The notes beneath the pieces were generated by a model. It made no database searches and was not told the origin of the DNA. It saw only the letters and a program-made list of their open reading frames with translations. Shown here piece by piece: positions 36,549 to 45,712 of a stretch of DNA of 55,772 nucleotides. The DNA is taken from the NCBI GenBank assembly GCA_018658715.1, contig JABHUQ010000104.1, forward strand, positions 1 through 55,772. Direction: 5' to 3'. Position 1 is the first letter of the stretch; the number at the start of each line of letters is the position of its first letter. Made by a program: the position numbers and the translations under genes. Origin of the DNA: Fidelibacterota bacterium (GTDB lineage Bacteria; Fidelibacterota; Marinisomatia; Marinisomatales; UBA1611).

Positions 36549-36634
36549 TGTCTTATGTTTGGATATTGATGGTCATTCTTGTGCTATTTGGTTTTATTAA
36601 GGCTAGAGAGCGATTAGAAAATTATGATGAATAA
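36548..36634 (+). CDS. Very small single-helix membrane protein
   Basis: 28 codons. The ATG shares its A with the stop of the preceding gene (TAATG), so it is probably made by re-initiation. One helix (YVWILMVILVLFGFI) is followed by a charged tail (KARERLENYDE). A strong terminator follows 4 bases after the stop, which makes this the last cistron of the transcript. Confidence 0.55.
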   Translation: MSYVWILMVILVLFGFIKARERLENYDE

Positions 36635-36662
36635 AAAAGCTCCGGTTTCCCGGAGCCTTTTT
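36633..36662. terminator. Probable bidirectional terminator
   Basis: GCTCCGG (36639-36645), loop TTTC, CCGGAGC (36650-36656), with six A just before and CTTTTT just after. It ends the plus-strand operon. The A-run would serve as the T-run for the minus-strand gene that stops at 36671. Confidence 0.92.
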
Positions 36663-36670
36663 ATTATTCT

Positions 36671-37156
36671 TTACTCAGCTTTGACAAAATTTGGACCGTT
36701 AGGAAAAGTGATCGCATCTACAGGGACAATATCTACTAACGATATACCAGAGTTTGAAGTATCCTCATCATTTAGATCTTGAGCTGGTTTTGGCATCGGC
36801 GGTGCTTCATCAGCTAAATGTGTAGTATATGATTGTCCATTCCAAATAAAGGTATTGTTTGGCCCGAGTAGATCGCGTGCTTGGGCAAATGCTTCACCAA
36901 ATGAATCAGAATCAATAATGATTGATTTTGGCGCTAATTCAATTTCAGTTTCTAATTGATCATAATTATCAACAGTATTTATTGTTTCTACAGGTTCATC
37001 TTCAACATAAATATCTGTTTCAGAAAATGTTTCAGGTGCTTTATTATTTTCAGCCGAAATATTTTTTGACCCACCATGTTGAATGAATACGCCAATAAGA
37101 ATTGCAACACTCATTATGCCCATTGTTTGTAGGATATTTTTATCTGTTTTTTCCAT
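36671..37156 (-). CDS. Single-pass membrane protein with a small conserved C-terminal module
   Basis: 161 aa. One N-terminal helix (TMGIMSVAILIGVFIQHGG) is followed by an acidic low-complexity linker rich in Glu, Asp and Thr. A short module SFGEAFAQARDLLGPNNTF and IWNGQSYTT comes next; this AFxxARxxLGPxxxFxWxGxxY pattern recurs at the C termini of many FCB-group membrane proteins of unknown function. AAGGAA precedes the start. It is transcribed toward the selenoprotein operon and shares its terminator. Confidence 0.75.
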   Translation of the reverse strand: MEKTDKNILQTMGIMSVAILIGVFIQHGGSKNISAENNKAPETFSETDIYVEDEPVETINTVDNYDQLETEIELAPKSIIIDSDSFGEAFAQARDLLGPNNTFIWNGQSYTTHLADEAPPMPKPAQDLNDEDTSNSGISLVDIVPVDAITFPNGPNFVKAE

Positions 37157-37286
37157 ATTATATTCCTTTCATGGATTTGTTTTTCATTGGATAAAACATG
37201 AAAAATACTATACAAGTTCCATTCAAAAGTCTTTTATAGAAAATCAATTAAGAAAACGGGTGTGAATATTAGTAATTTCTTCGTCT

Positions 37287-39494
37287 ATGAAATCTATTTA
37301 TTTTACTATTCTTTTATCTTTGGCATCATCAGCTTTAGTCGGAAAAACTGTGATCAGGGGTGTTGTTTCTGACAAAAACACCAGAGAGCCTATTGTTGGA
37401 GTCAATATTGAAGTTGTGGGAACTGATATAGGATCTTTTTCTGATAAAGATGGCCAATTTAGAATACAGACAAATCATTTGTTCCCAATAGAGTTAAAAA
37501 TGTCTCACATTGGTTTTGAAACAGTAGCTATGATAATTCAAGATGATCAACCCATAGAGATTTTTCTTGTACCATCTGTCATCACATCACAATCGGTAGA
37601 AGTGGTTGGGGAAAGAAAGAAGTATGAAGCAGATGTTTCATCATCCATTGATATTGTCGACTTGGAAGATATAGAACTTCAAGGTGCTCGAGATTTGGGG
37701 AGTTCATTGCGTCGTGTCAGTAGCATTAAAATAGATTATTCCACTTCAGGTAAACAAACAATAAGTATTCGAGGGAATAATGCAACGGATGTTGCGGTTT
37801 TTCTTGATGGGATTAAAATGAATGACTCAAATACAGGTGTTGCAGATTTATCTTCACTTGATTTAAATGTGATAGAACAAATTCAGGTCATTAAAGGCGG
37901 GAATTCCACTTTGTATGGTTCTGGAGCCATCGGTGGTGTTGTGAATATGGAATCTAAACGAGCTGAAAAAAATGGATTTTATATTAATCAAGGGATTGGT
38001 CAAACATATAGCGATGATGTTGATTTTTCTGCTGGTGCAACTGGGCGATGGAAAGCATTTGGCCTTGGGGGGAGATATTCGGGGAAAACCCGCGCTTATG
38101 GTGGGAGAACCATTACCACATCAATATTTCAGAATATTTTCACCAATTTAGACTTGAATTCAGGAAATATTAATGGTCGATATTATCAATTTAATAAAGG
38201 TTTGGAATTCCCATCTGGTGGAATTGCAACTCAAGATGACATGACATTATATAGTGTGCAATATGATGGTCGAATTTTCAAGTGGGATGGATGGTCTTTA
38301 CAAGCGGGGCAAAGATTATGGGACCTTTCTCAAGACTTTTTTACTAGTTTAAATGAAAATCTTCATGATGAATCATTAAATGCACAAGTATTGAAACATG
38401 GTCGAGTTGGTAAATTGGACATTTCTCTTCAATACGAATTGGAAGATCAAAAATTTAAAGGAATAAAAAATTATAAATCCTTATTTGGTGATACTACTGT
38501 GATTCAAACCGGTGATATGAAGCGAAGAAGCCAAGCGGGATCATCTATATTTCAATGGGAAGTATTAGGCGATCACCCTTATGTGGATATTATAGCTTTT
38601 GAGTTGGCGATGCGATTAAATTTTATTCAAACTATTCGCGAGCAATCATTTTCCTTCCCAGGAATCCTCGGAAATAGTGGAAATATATATTATGAAAAAC
38701 CTGGATCATTTTTGGCATCTACTCCATCTTCAAAAAGAATTGGTATTCGGATGGAAGGAAAAACGCCTCGACTGGATTATAGCTTTTTTGTAAATCAAGG
38801 GAATAATACACGATTACCATCCTTAAGTGATTTCTTTCGCTTTTCTAATGCGAGGGAAGAAGACAAAGTGGATTCAGCATTAGTGAATGAAAATGTGTCA
38901 ACCACAGAAGGGAATCTTCAATTTAATTTTAAACTTTTTGATAATTCAAAGATTCTCGATGGCTTGGATTTAGCTTTTGGATACTTTAGAAACCACTACA
39001 CAAATAAAATTGCGTATCGATTATTAGAAGATTCTCCACCAGTTCCATATAATACACTAACATCAGAAATAAGTGGACAAGAGTTTACAATTCATTCATC
39101 TAATCTAGATGGGAAGTTAAATCTTTCATTCGCAACAACACTTTTACAAATATCGGATGTTCAAATATTTCCAAATAAACCAGAAAGAAGAAGTGTAACA
39201 ACCATTGAATGGAATCAAGATTGGTTTGTAGCTACATATGATATGACTTATGATGGCGAACAATTCTTTTTTATACCAGGTGTGGGCGGTGGTGTTATAG
39301 AACCCAAAGAAAATGCGAATTTAAGTATATCTCTTAGAAAGAAATATTTGGGTTTAAATTGGCGTGCATCTTATACAATTAGGAATATTTTATCTAAAGA
39401 TGAAATAGACTTATCATTAGAAGAAAGTTTAGAACGTGGGTATAATTATTTTGATAAGTATAGAGAAATTATCACATTCAAAGTAGAATGGTAA
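37287..39494 (+). CDS. TonB-dependent outer-membrane receptor
   Basis: Energised outer-membrane importer, 735 aa. Signal peptide (KSIYFTILLSLASSALVG), then a carboxypeptidase-regulatory-like domain (IRGVVSDKNTREPIVGVNIEV), residues about 20-95. The plug spans about 105-215 (RRVSSIKIDYSTSGKQTISI, IRGNNATDVAVFLDGIKMND, VIKGGNSTLYGSGAIGGVVN). The beta-barrel ends in aromatic VEW. The substrate cannot be told from sequence; no TonB-box-defining neighbour or SusD-like gene accompanies it. A lipoprotein gene follows after 4 bases. Confidence 0.92.
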   Translation: MKSIYFTILLSLASSALVGKTVIRGVVSDKNTREPIVGVNIEVVGTDIGSFSDKDGQFRIQTNHLFPIELKMSHIGFETVAMIIQDDQPIEIFLVPSVITSQSVEVVGERKKYEADVSSSIDIVDLEDIELQGARDLGSSLRRVSSIKIDYSTSGKQTISIRGNNATDVAVFLDGIKMNDSNTGVADLSSLDLNVIEQIQVIKGGNSTLYGSGAIGGVVNMESKRAEKNGFYINQGIGQTYSDDVDFSAGATGRWKAFGLGGRYSGKTRAYGGRTITTSIFQNIFTNLDLNSGNINGRYYQFNKGLEFPSGGIATQDDMTLYSVQYDGRIFKWDGWSLQAGQRLWDLSQDFFTSLNENLHDESLNAQVLKHGRVGKLDISLQYELEDQKFKGIKNYKSLFGDTTVIQTGDMKRRSQAGSSIFQWEVLGDHPYVDIIAFELAMRLNFIQTIREQSFSFPGILGNSGNIYYEKPGSFLASTPSSKRIGIRMEGKTPRLDYSFFVNQGNNTRLPSLSDFFRFSNAREEDKVDSALVNENVSTTEGNLQFNFKLFDNSKILDGLDLAFGYFRNHYTNKIAYRLLEDSPPVPYNTLTSEISGQEFTIHSSNLDGKLNLSFATTLLQISDVQIFPNKPERRSVTTIEWNQDWFVATYDMTYDGEQFFFIPGVGGGVIEPKENANLSISLRKKYLGLNWRASYTIRNILSKDEIDLSLEESLERGYNYFDKYREIITFKVEW

Positions 39495-39498
39495 TTTG

Positions 39499-40992
39499 AT
39501 GAATATTATTTCACATTCCTTTTTTATAATTGGCTTATTATTAGTTATTAGTTGTGAAGTCCCCACATTACCTGAAGAAAAGAAAGATGATTCTTTGTTT
39601 CAGGTTTCAATTGATTATGATGGACACCCCATTTACCATCCAACAGAAGTAGAAATCACTTGGACTGAAATTGTTGTAAACGGATTCAAGGAAATAATGG
39701 TTGAAAAAGCAAAAATTATAAATAATGAAAAAAATTGGATCCATTTAGCATCTATTACTGATTCATTAGCTATTTCATATATTGATACGATTGATGATGA
39801 TGGATCTTTTCAATATCGAGTCAGGCTTTTAGATAAAAAAAACCAATTTATTTCTGCTGAGTCGAATTCATTTGATGTACCAAATGTTACAGCAATAGAA
39901 ATGCCTTCTCATTATGGTTCATTGGCAATTGCCTATGAATCACATTTTTTAGATGAAGGGGATTCAATTAAAATATCACCTGGTACATATGCCGGTAATT
40001 TTAAATTATTGGAAAAGAATGTTACTATAATCGGTATGTCTGGAGCAGAAACAACTATATTTACTGGTATTTCTGATACAATGCCTGTTATTGAAATGAG
40101 TATTGGAACATTCTCTGGGTTTACGGTTACAGAAGGACAATCTTATAATGCGGGAGGTATACGAGCCACAGGGAATGTCCTGATTAAAAATTGTATTATT
40201 TCAGGAAACGCCACCATTGAAAATCAAGATGCTAATATTCAAATATACCCATTCGCTTATGGTGGTGGTGTCTATCTAACTGATAATGCAATCATGGAGA
40301 ATTGTATCGTAGCTGAAAACTGGTCTTGGTTCGGCGCAGGGGGAGTCTTGATGGATGAAAATGCTATTATAAGAGATTGTGTTGTGGATAAAAATAGGAC
40401 TAAAGGATTGGGCGGTGGCATCCTTGTGTATTCAGGTAACTGTACTATTGAGCGTGTTGACTTTAAAAGAAATCGTTGTTTAGGACAATCAATGGGAGGT
40501 CCCGCAGATCCAAGTTTTGGTGGCGGTTTAGGTGTAAGGTCTGGAACTGTTACGGTTAATAATTCTTTATTATGGAAAAATAATGCTATGAGTGGAGGCG
40601 GAGGATTTTATAATTTTTTGGGTGGAAGTTTGTCCTTCACTAATTGTATAATTGTTGAAAATACATCCGGTCTTGTGAACCATAAAGAAGGTTCAGGGGT
40701 TAATTGGGGGGATCTTGATGTATTAAATACAATTATTTGGAATAACACGGGAGGAAACCCAAGGCGATTATGGCAAAATGCAATTTATTGTAATATTGAT
40801 GAAATATTTATTGTAAATACAAGTTTGGGTAATATTCAAGAAAGCCCTGAATTTTTACAAGAAACAGCAGATGATTTTAGAATTAATAATTCGTCACCCT
40901 GTGTCGATGCAGGACATCCCGATATACAATATAATGATACTGATGGGACCAGAAATGATATGGGTATTTTTGGAGGCCCCGGCAGCCCTTAA
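39499..40992 (+). CDS. Surface lipoprotein with FnIII-like and parallel beta-helix regions
   Basis: 497 aa from ATG 39499. A lipobox (LLVISC, Cys near residue 19) marks it as a lipoprotein. Residues about 30-115 look like a fibronectin-type-III-like beta domain (DGSFQYRVRLLDKKN). From about 140 on there is a right-handed beta-helix with NCIISGNATIENQ, ENCIVAENWSWFGAGG, RDCVVDKNRTKGLGGGI and NNSLLWKNNAMSGGGGF rungs. It ends in SPCVDAGHPD and DGTRNDMGIFGGPGSP, a common close of such surface proteins. It is co-transcribed with the TonB receptor and may bind a carbohydrate polymer. Confidence 0.85.
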   Translation: MNIISHSFFIIGLLLVISCEVPTLPEEKKDDSLFQVSIDYDGHPIYHPTEVEITWTEIVVNGFKEIMVEKAKIINNEKNWIHLASITDSLAISYIDTIDDDGSFQYRVRLLDKKNQFISAESNSFDVPNVTAIEMPSHYGSLAIAYESHFLDEGDSIKISPGTYAGNFKLLEKNVTIIGMSGAETTIFTGISDTMPVIEMSIGTFSGFTVTEGQSYNAGGIRATGNVLIKNCIISGNATIENQDANIQIYPFAYGGGVYLTDNAIMENCIVAENWSWFGAGGVLMDENAIIRDCVVDKNRTKGLGGGILVYSGNCTIERVDFKRNRCLGQSMGGPADPSFGGGLGVRSGTVTVNNSLLWKNNAMSGGGGFYNFLGGSLSFTNCIIVENTSGLVNHKEGSGVNWGDLDVLNTIIWNNTGGNPRRLWQNAIYCNIDEIFIVNTSLGNIQESPEFLQETADDFRINNSSPCVDAGHPDIQYNDTDGTRNDMGIFGGPGSP

Positions 40993-41408
40993 GGTTCTAC
41001 TATACCCTTGATAGATAGAATTCCCCATCCATTATAAGCTAAAGTTGAATCATCTGAAATAAGGACAACGGGGTAGATGCTTTCAGGATTCTGGAAAAAT
41101 AAAACTAAATCTTGATACAGTAAAGATGAATCTGGCTGCATTTCAATATTGTGTGTGAAGAATAATCCTTTTGGGATAACTTGATTTGGTGTTTCTAGAG
41201 ATACTTCAATTTCCCATCCTGAAAGTATTTCATCAGATGTATTTGTAATAAGCCAGTCCGTTTTAATATATCCATCATACCCCTCAATGGTAATTTTTTG
41301 GACATTTGCATCAATATCTACATACTCAGTTTGATTCAAGTCGTTGGTTAAGCTACAACCTAAAATTGTTAGGCAAAAAAGGGGTAAAATGTGACGAATT
41401 AATGGCAT
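40989..41408 (-). CDS. Hypothetical lipoprotein
   Basis: 139 aa from ATG 41408; an upstream in-frame ATG at 41444 would bury the signal. The lipobox is FCLTILGC, with Cys near residue 18. The rest is beta-rich (VQKITIEGYDGYIKTDWLIT, LSGWEIEVSLETPNQVIPKG), like small immunoglobulin-like domains in other exported proteins. It is convergent with the preceding beta-helix gene and overlaps its last 4 bases. Function unknown. Confidence 0.7.
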   Translation of the reverse strand: MPLIRHILPLFCLTILGCSLTNDLNQTEYVDIDANVQKITIEGYDGYIKTDWLITNTSDEILSGWEIEVSLETPNQVIPKGLFFTHNIEMQPDSSLLYQDLVLFFQNPESIYPVVLISDDSTLAYNGWGILSIKGIVEP

Positions 41409-41512
41409 TATTTGTGTTTTATTAATTGAATAAGTTTGATTCATTGGTAATTTAAAGGCTGAAAATAAACAGCTTTCAATCTTTTTGGAAGCTCAAAAGT
41501 TAAGAGGCTAAA

Positions 41513-42538
41513 ATGAAACCTATAAATATTGCAATTTTTGGATTTGGACGAATTGGTCGAAATCTATTTAGGCAAGGATATAAAAATCCAAATTTTAATT
41601 TTGTTGCAATCAGTGACCTAGGACCTGCTGAATCACTCCATTATTTATTATCTCGTGACTCCATTCATGGTCCAATTGATAATGAAGTGATACTGGAAGG
41701 TCATTATTTAGTGGCAAACGGTCAAAAAATAAGAATATTACCAGGCGGTGAACCAGGGCAAATTCCTTGGGATTCATTGGATGTAGATGTTGTTATTGAT
41801 GCAACTGGTAAATACAAAGATGTAGCTGATTTAAATAAACACATTGAAGCAGGTGCAAAGCGAGTCATTGTAACTGTGCCTCCAGAAAATGAAGTTGATC
41901 GTATTGTTGTTCTTGGGATTAATAATAGTGATATAGCGTTATCTGATAAAATAATATCAACAACATCATCAACTACACAAGTATTGGCGTTAATGTTAAA
42001 AATGTTGGATGATAAATTTGGCGTAAAACGAGCCATGATGACAACTGTCCATGCTTATACATCAGATCAACCATTGGCAGATACCGCGCAAAGCGATCTT
42101 CGCCGTAGTCGATCAGCTGTAGAAAATATTATTCCAAATAAAACATGGGCTCCAGAACTGGTTGGAAAATTAATGCCACAATTTGAAGGCAAAGTTGAAG
42201 GAACTGCTTTTAATGTTCCTGTTCCTGATGGTTCTGCCGTTGATTTAACAACAGATCTAGAAAACCTACCATCTGTAGAAGAAGCAAACGAAGCAATTCA
42301 AACATTTGCAGATGGTGCATTAAATGGTATTGTAGGTTTTACTGACGATCCTATCGTTTCTAGTGATGTTATAGGTAGAAGTGAAACAATGCTTTATGAT
42401 GCTAAAGCTACAATGATTACTGCAAACAAATTGTTAAAAACAGTTTGTTGGTATGATAATGGTTGGGGATTTTCTGCACGCATTTTGGAATTAATAGAAT
42501 CTTATCAAACATTGGAAAATGAAGGGGGCGAATCATGA
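41513..42538 (+). CDS. Glyceraldehyde-3-phosphate dehydrogenase paralogue lacking the catalytic Cys
   Basis: 341 aa, full-length GAPDH fold with FGFGRIGRNLFRQG at the start and WYDNGWGFSARILELI at the end. The invariant active-site ASCTTN reads TSSTTQ, with Ser153 in the Cys position. The general-base His is kept (VHAYTSDQPLAD, His180), and the phosphate-binding region is partly kept. Such a protein should not form the thioester intermediate, so it may be a regulatory or structural partner of the true enzyme encoded next, or have another role. AGAGG precedes the ATG. It overlaps the next gene by 4 bases. Confidence 0.9.
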   Translation: MKPINIAIFGFGRIGRNLFRQGYKNPNFNFVAISDLGPAESLHYLLSRDSIHGPIDNEVILEGHYLVANGQKIRILPGGEPGQIPWDSLDVDVVIDATGKYKDVADLNKHIEAGAKRVIVTVPPENEVDRIVVLGINNSDIALSDKIISTTSSTTQVLALMLKMLDDKFGVKRAMMTTVHAYTSDQPLADTAQSDLRRSRSAVENIIPNKTWAPELVGKLMPQFEGKVEGTAFNVPVPDGSAVDLTTDLENLPSVEEANEAIQTFADGALNGIVGFTDDPIVSSDVIGRSETMLYDAKATMITANKLLKTVCWYDNGWGFSARILELIESYQTLENEGGES

Positions 42539-43533
42539 GAATAGCCATTAATGGATTTGGAAGAATAGGAAGATCTGTTTTTCGGATTATGAATGAACGA
42601 GATAATATTGATGTTATTGCTATTAATGATTTAGCAGATAATGACGCATTAGCCTATTTGCTTAAGTATGATACCGTCATGGGGCGATTCAAAGATACGG
42701 TAACAACCGAAGGTGATATTCTAAAAACATCTACTAATACCATTAAAATGTTAAACCAACGAGAACCATCTCAATTGCCTTGGGCTGAAATGGATGTAGA
42801 TATTGTTGTAGAAGCAACAGGTATTTTTAGAACTCGTGCTTTATTAAATCAACATTTAGATGCAGGTGCAAAACGTATAATTCTTACAGTTCCTGCTAAA
42901 GAACCTATTGATAATATGGTTGTAATTGGCGTGAACGACGATACATTAAAACCAGAGCAAAAGATTATATCCAATGCGAGTTGTACAACAAATTGTTTAG
43001 CTCCAATGGCCAAAATACTTCAAGATAATTTTGGTATTGAAAATGGTGTAATAAATACAATTCATGCTTATACAAATGACCAGCGATTGGCTGATGTCCC
43101 TCATTCTGATTGGAGACGTAGTCGTGCTGCTGCTGAAAATGTGATCCCTACATCAACTGGAGCTGCAAAAGCGGTTGGTAAAGTTCTTCCTGAATTGGAA
43201 GGAAAATTAGACGGAATTGCAATGCGTGTTCCAGTCCCAGATGGTTCTGTTGTAGATGCTGTATTTACATTAAATCAGGATGTGACGGAATCTCAACTGA
43301 ATGAAGCTGTTTATGAAGCTTCCCAAACTGAAAGATTGTCTAATATAGTGGAATATTCCACTTTACCTGTTGTTTCTACGGATATTATTGGTAATCCACA
43401 TTCATCCATTTTTGATGCACCTTTTACAAAAGTTGTAGAAGGGAATATGGTTAAAACATTAAACTGGTATGACAATGAATGGGGTTACTCAAACCGCGTT
43501 GTTGATCTTATTGGTTTAGTTTCTGCCTTGTAG
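42535..43533 (+). CDS. gap: Glyceraldehyde-3-phosphate dehydrogenase (type I)
   Basis: Glycolytic and gluconeogenic NAD enzyme, 332 aa. All key features are present: INGFGRIGRSVFRI, catalytic Cys150 in SNASCTTNCLAPMAK, His177 in IHAYTNDQRLAD, HSDWRRSRAAAENVIPTSTGAAKA and WYDNEWGYSNR. It overlaps its Cys-less paralogue by 4 bases, so equal production is expected. GGGGG-rich sequence before the ATG (AAGGGGGCG) provides a Shine-Dalgarno. Confidence 0.96.
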   Translation: MRIAINGFGRIGRSVFRIMNERDNIDVIAINDLADNDALAYLLKYDTVMGRFKDTVTTEGDILKTSTNTIKMLNQREPSQLPWAEMDVDIVVEATGIFRTRALLNQHLDAGAKRIILTVPAKEPIDNMVVIGVNDDTLKPEQKIISNASCTTNCLAPMAKILQDNFGIENGVINTIHAYTNDQRLADVPHSDWRRSRAAAENVIPTSTGAAKAVGKVLPELEGKLDGIAMRVPVPDGSVVDAVFTLNQDVTESQLNEAVYEASQTERLSNIVEYSTLPVVSTDIIGNPHSSIFDAPFTKVVEGNMVKTLNWYDNEWGYSNRVVDLIGLVSAL

Positions 43534-43591
43534 AAAAAGTCTAATGACCGGATAGCTCTGGAATATTTTTATATAATTCTAAGCTATCCGG
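43534..43591 (-). terminator. Candidate terminator at the end of the acetoacetyl-CoA synthetase gene
   Basis: On the minus strand CCGGATAGCT (43591-43582) and AGCTATCCGG (43557-43548) make a perfect 10-bp stem with a 24-base loop. The stem lies inside the last codons of the gene. The stop TAG and then five T (43538-43534) follow within about 14 bases. The long loop and the gap before the T-run lower the confidence. Confidence 0.4.
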
Positions 43592-45493
43592 GTTAGCTAA
43601 AACATCTTTATTGGTGACTTCTTCACCGTCAATTACTTTTTTTACTGCTACTTCCACTTTTTTCCCATTTATTGTATAAGGAATATCATTAATTGGTAAT
43701 ATGATTGATGGTACATGACGTGGAGAACAATGTTTTTTTATTAATATTCTTATATTTAAAATTCTTTCATCTGTTATTTTTTTATCATTCTTTAATTTAA
43801 GGAATAAAACCACACGTTGATCTCCTTCCCAATCCTGCCCAATGACAAGGCTATCTTCGATATAATTTAGATTTTCAACGACACGATATATTTCAGATGT
43901 CCCAATTCGGACACCTCCTGGATTCAATGTCGCATCGCTTCTGCCAAATATTTTAACACCACCATATTCAGAAATTTGTATAAAATCACCATGGTGCCAA
44001 ATATTTGGAAATAGACCAAAATAAGCATTATGATATTTTAATCCATTTGGGTCATTCCAAAAATAAATTGGCATGGATGGGAAAGCTGTTTTGCAGGCTA
44101 ATTCTCCTTTTTCATTAATTAGCGAATGACCCGCATGATCTAGAGCATGAACATCCATTCCTAGGCCTCGGCATTGCAACTCACCTCGAACCACCGGGAG
44201 CATAGGATTTCCCAAAGCGAAACAAGAAACAATATCTGTTCCTCCAGAAATTGATGCCAGTAATATATTTTGTTTTATTTTGGAATACACATAATCAAAG
44301 TTTTCTTCAACAAGAGATGAACCTGTCGATAATATGGTTTTCAGTGATGACAGGTCCGCATCATGACTTGGGTCAATATTTGCTTCTTTGCTTGCATCTA
44401 TAAATTTTGCACTTGTGCCAAAAATAGTGATATTCAATTCATCAACCATATACCACATGGCATTTCCGTCTGGATAAAATGGTGATCCATCAAATAATAC
44501 AATTGTAGCACCAAGACCTAAAGATGAAACAAGCCAGTTCCACATCATCCACCCACATGTTGTATAATAAAAAATAGTATCTTCTCTTGAAAGGTCGCAG
44601 TGCAATCTAAGTTCTTTTAAATGCTGTATAAGGGTTCCACCTGCCGAATGAACAATAGATTTTGGTAGCCCTGTTGTCCCAGAAGAATACATAATGTATA
44701 ATGGATGATCAAATGGCAATTGTTCAAAGATTAATGGTTCAGGGCTCGTAGACAAGAATTCTGAATAGTGAACAGCATTATCAATATGTGAGACTTGTGG
44801 TTTGTTTTCAGAATATCCTACTATAATAACTTTTTCAATGGATGGAAGAGACTTTAGGATATTGGAAAGTTTATCTAATGAGTCGAAAGATTTTCCATTA
44901 TAATAATAACCATTTGCTGCAAAAATGACTTTAGGCTCAATTTGGGTAAACCTGTCTAAAACACCTTTGATGCCAAAATCAGGAGATGATGAACTCCAAA
45001 TTGCTCCGATTGAAGCAGTCGCCAACATAGCAATAATTGCTTGGGGCATGTTGGGTATAAATCCTGCTACACGGTCTCCTTTTTTTACTCCTAATTCACG
45101 TAATGAATGTGCAAGTTGTTCTACTTCGTTATAAAGATCACTATAGGAATATGTTTGTGTAGGCTGTCCTTCGCCTTTGAAATGAATGGCAGGGCGGTTA
45201 TCACGATATTTTAGAAGGTTTTCAGCATAGTTCAATTTTGATCCGGGAAACCATTTTGCCCCGGGCATTTTCTTTTCATCATCTACAACTTGATGATATG
45301 GTGCAGAATGTATAATGTTTGAATAATCCCAAAATTGATTCCAAAATTCTGACACATGACGAACAGACCAATTATGGAATTCTTCGTAAGATGACAATTT
45401 TAATTGATTATTTGTATTCACTCTTTGTAAAAATTGAGCCATTTGAGTTTGCTCAGGGTAAGGAGGAGTCCAAAGAATTTGTTTATGTAACAT
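43541..45493 (-). CDS. Acetoacetate-CoA ligase
   Basis: Adenylate-forming enzyme that activates acetoacetate in ketone/polyhydroxyalkanoate metabolism. 650 aa, as in AacS. An N-terminal extension with WSVRHVSEFWNQFWDYSNI and PGAKWFPGSKLNYAENLL is specific for the acetyl/acetoacetyl-CoA synthetase group. Core motif A3 is YIMYSSGTTGLPKSIVHS, then YYTTCGWMMWNWLVSSLG and GRSDATLNPGGVRIGTSEIY. The C-terminal lysine is in YTINGKKVEVAVKK. It is transcribed toward the gap genes and diverges from the pfp gene across a 219-base AT-rich region. Confidence 0.93.
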   Translation of the reverse strand: MLHKQILWTPPYPEQTQMAQFLQRVNTNNQLKLSSYEEFHNWSVRHVSEFWNQFWDYSNIIHSAPYHQVVDDEKKMPGAKWFPGSKLNYAENLLKYRDNRPAIHFKGEGQPTQTYSYSDLYNEVEQLAHSLRELGVKKGDRVAGFIPNMPQAIIAMLATASIGAIWSSSSPDFGIKGVLDRFTQIEPKVIFAANGYYYNGKSFDSLDKLSNILKSLPSIEKVIIVGYSENKPQVSHIDNAVHYSEFLSTSPEPLIFEQLPFDHPLYIMYSSGTTGLPKSIVHSAGGTLIQHLKELRLHCDLSREDTIFYYTTCGWMMWNWLVSSLGLGATIVLFDGSPFYPDGNAMWYMVDELNITIFGTSAKFIDASKEANIDPSHDADLSSLKTILSTGSSLVEENFDYVYSKIKQNILLASISGGTDIVSCFALGNPMLPVVRGELQCRGLGMDVHALDHAGHSLINEKGELACKTAFPSMPIYFWNDPNGLKYHNAYFGLFPNIWHHGDFIQISEYGGVKIFGRSDATLNPGGVRIGTSEIYRVVENLNYIEDSLVIGQDWEGDQRVVLFLKLKNDKKITDERILNIRILIKKHCSPRHVPSIILPINDIPYTINGKKVEVAVKKVIDGEEVTNKDVLANPDSLELYKNIPELSGH

Positions 45494-45712
45494 TATAACT
45501 TCATTGTTGATTACATATGAAATTTATTTCATTTAATAAAATAAATGAATGATGATATTAGAAAAATGATAAATGGAAATGGATAGTCATTATTGATTGT
45601 TTTGTTAGGAAGTAATTAAGAAAAAAATATCAATTGTTAATACATAATTTAGTTACTAATGAGATTCGTCTTTAACTTTCGGGCTAAAATTAAAGAAGGA
45701 ATTTCATATTTC

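Noticed and set aside
45494-45712. Palindromic AT-rich repeats between aacS and the phosphofructokinase gene
   Set aside because: Only short TTTATTT/AAATAAA-type matches, expected by chance in DNA this AT-rich.
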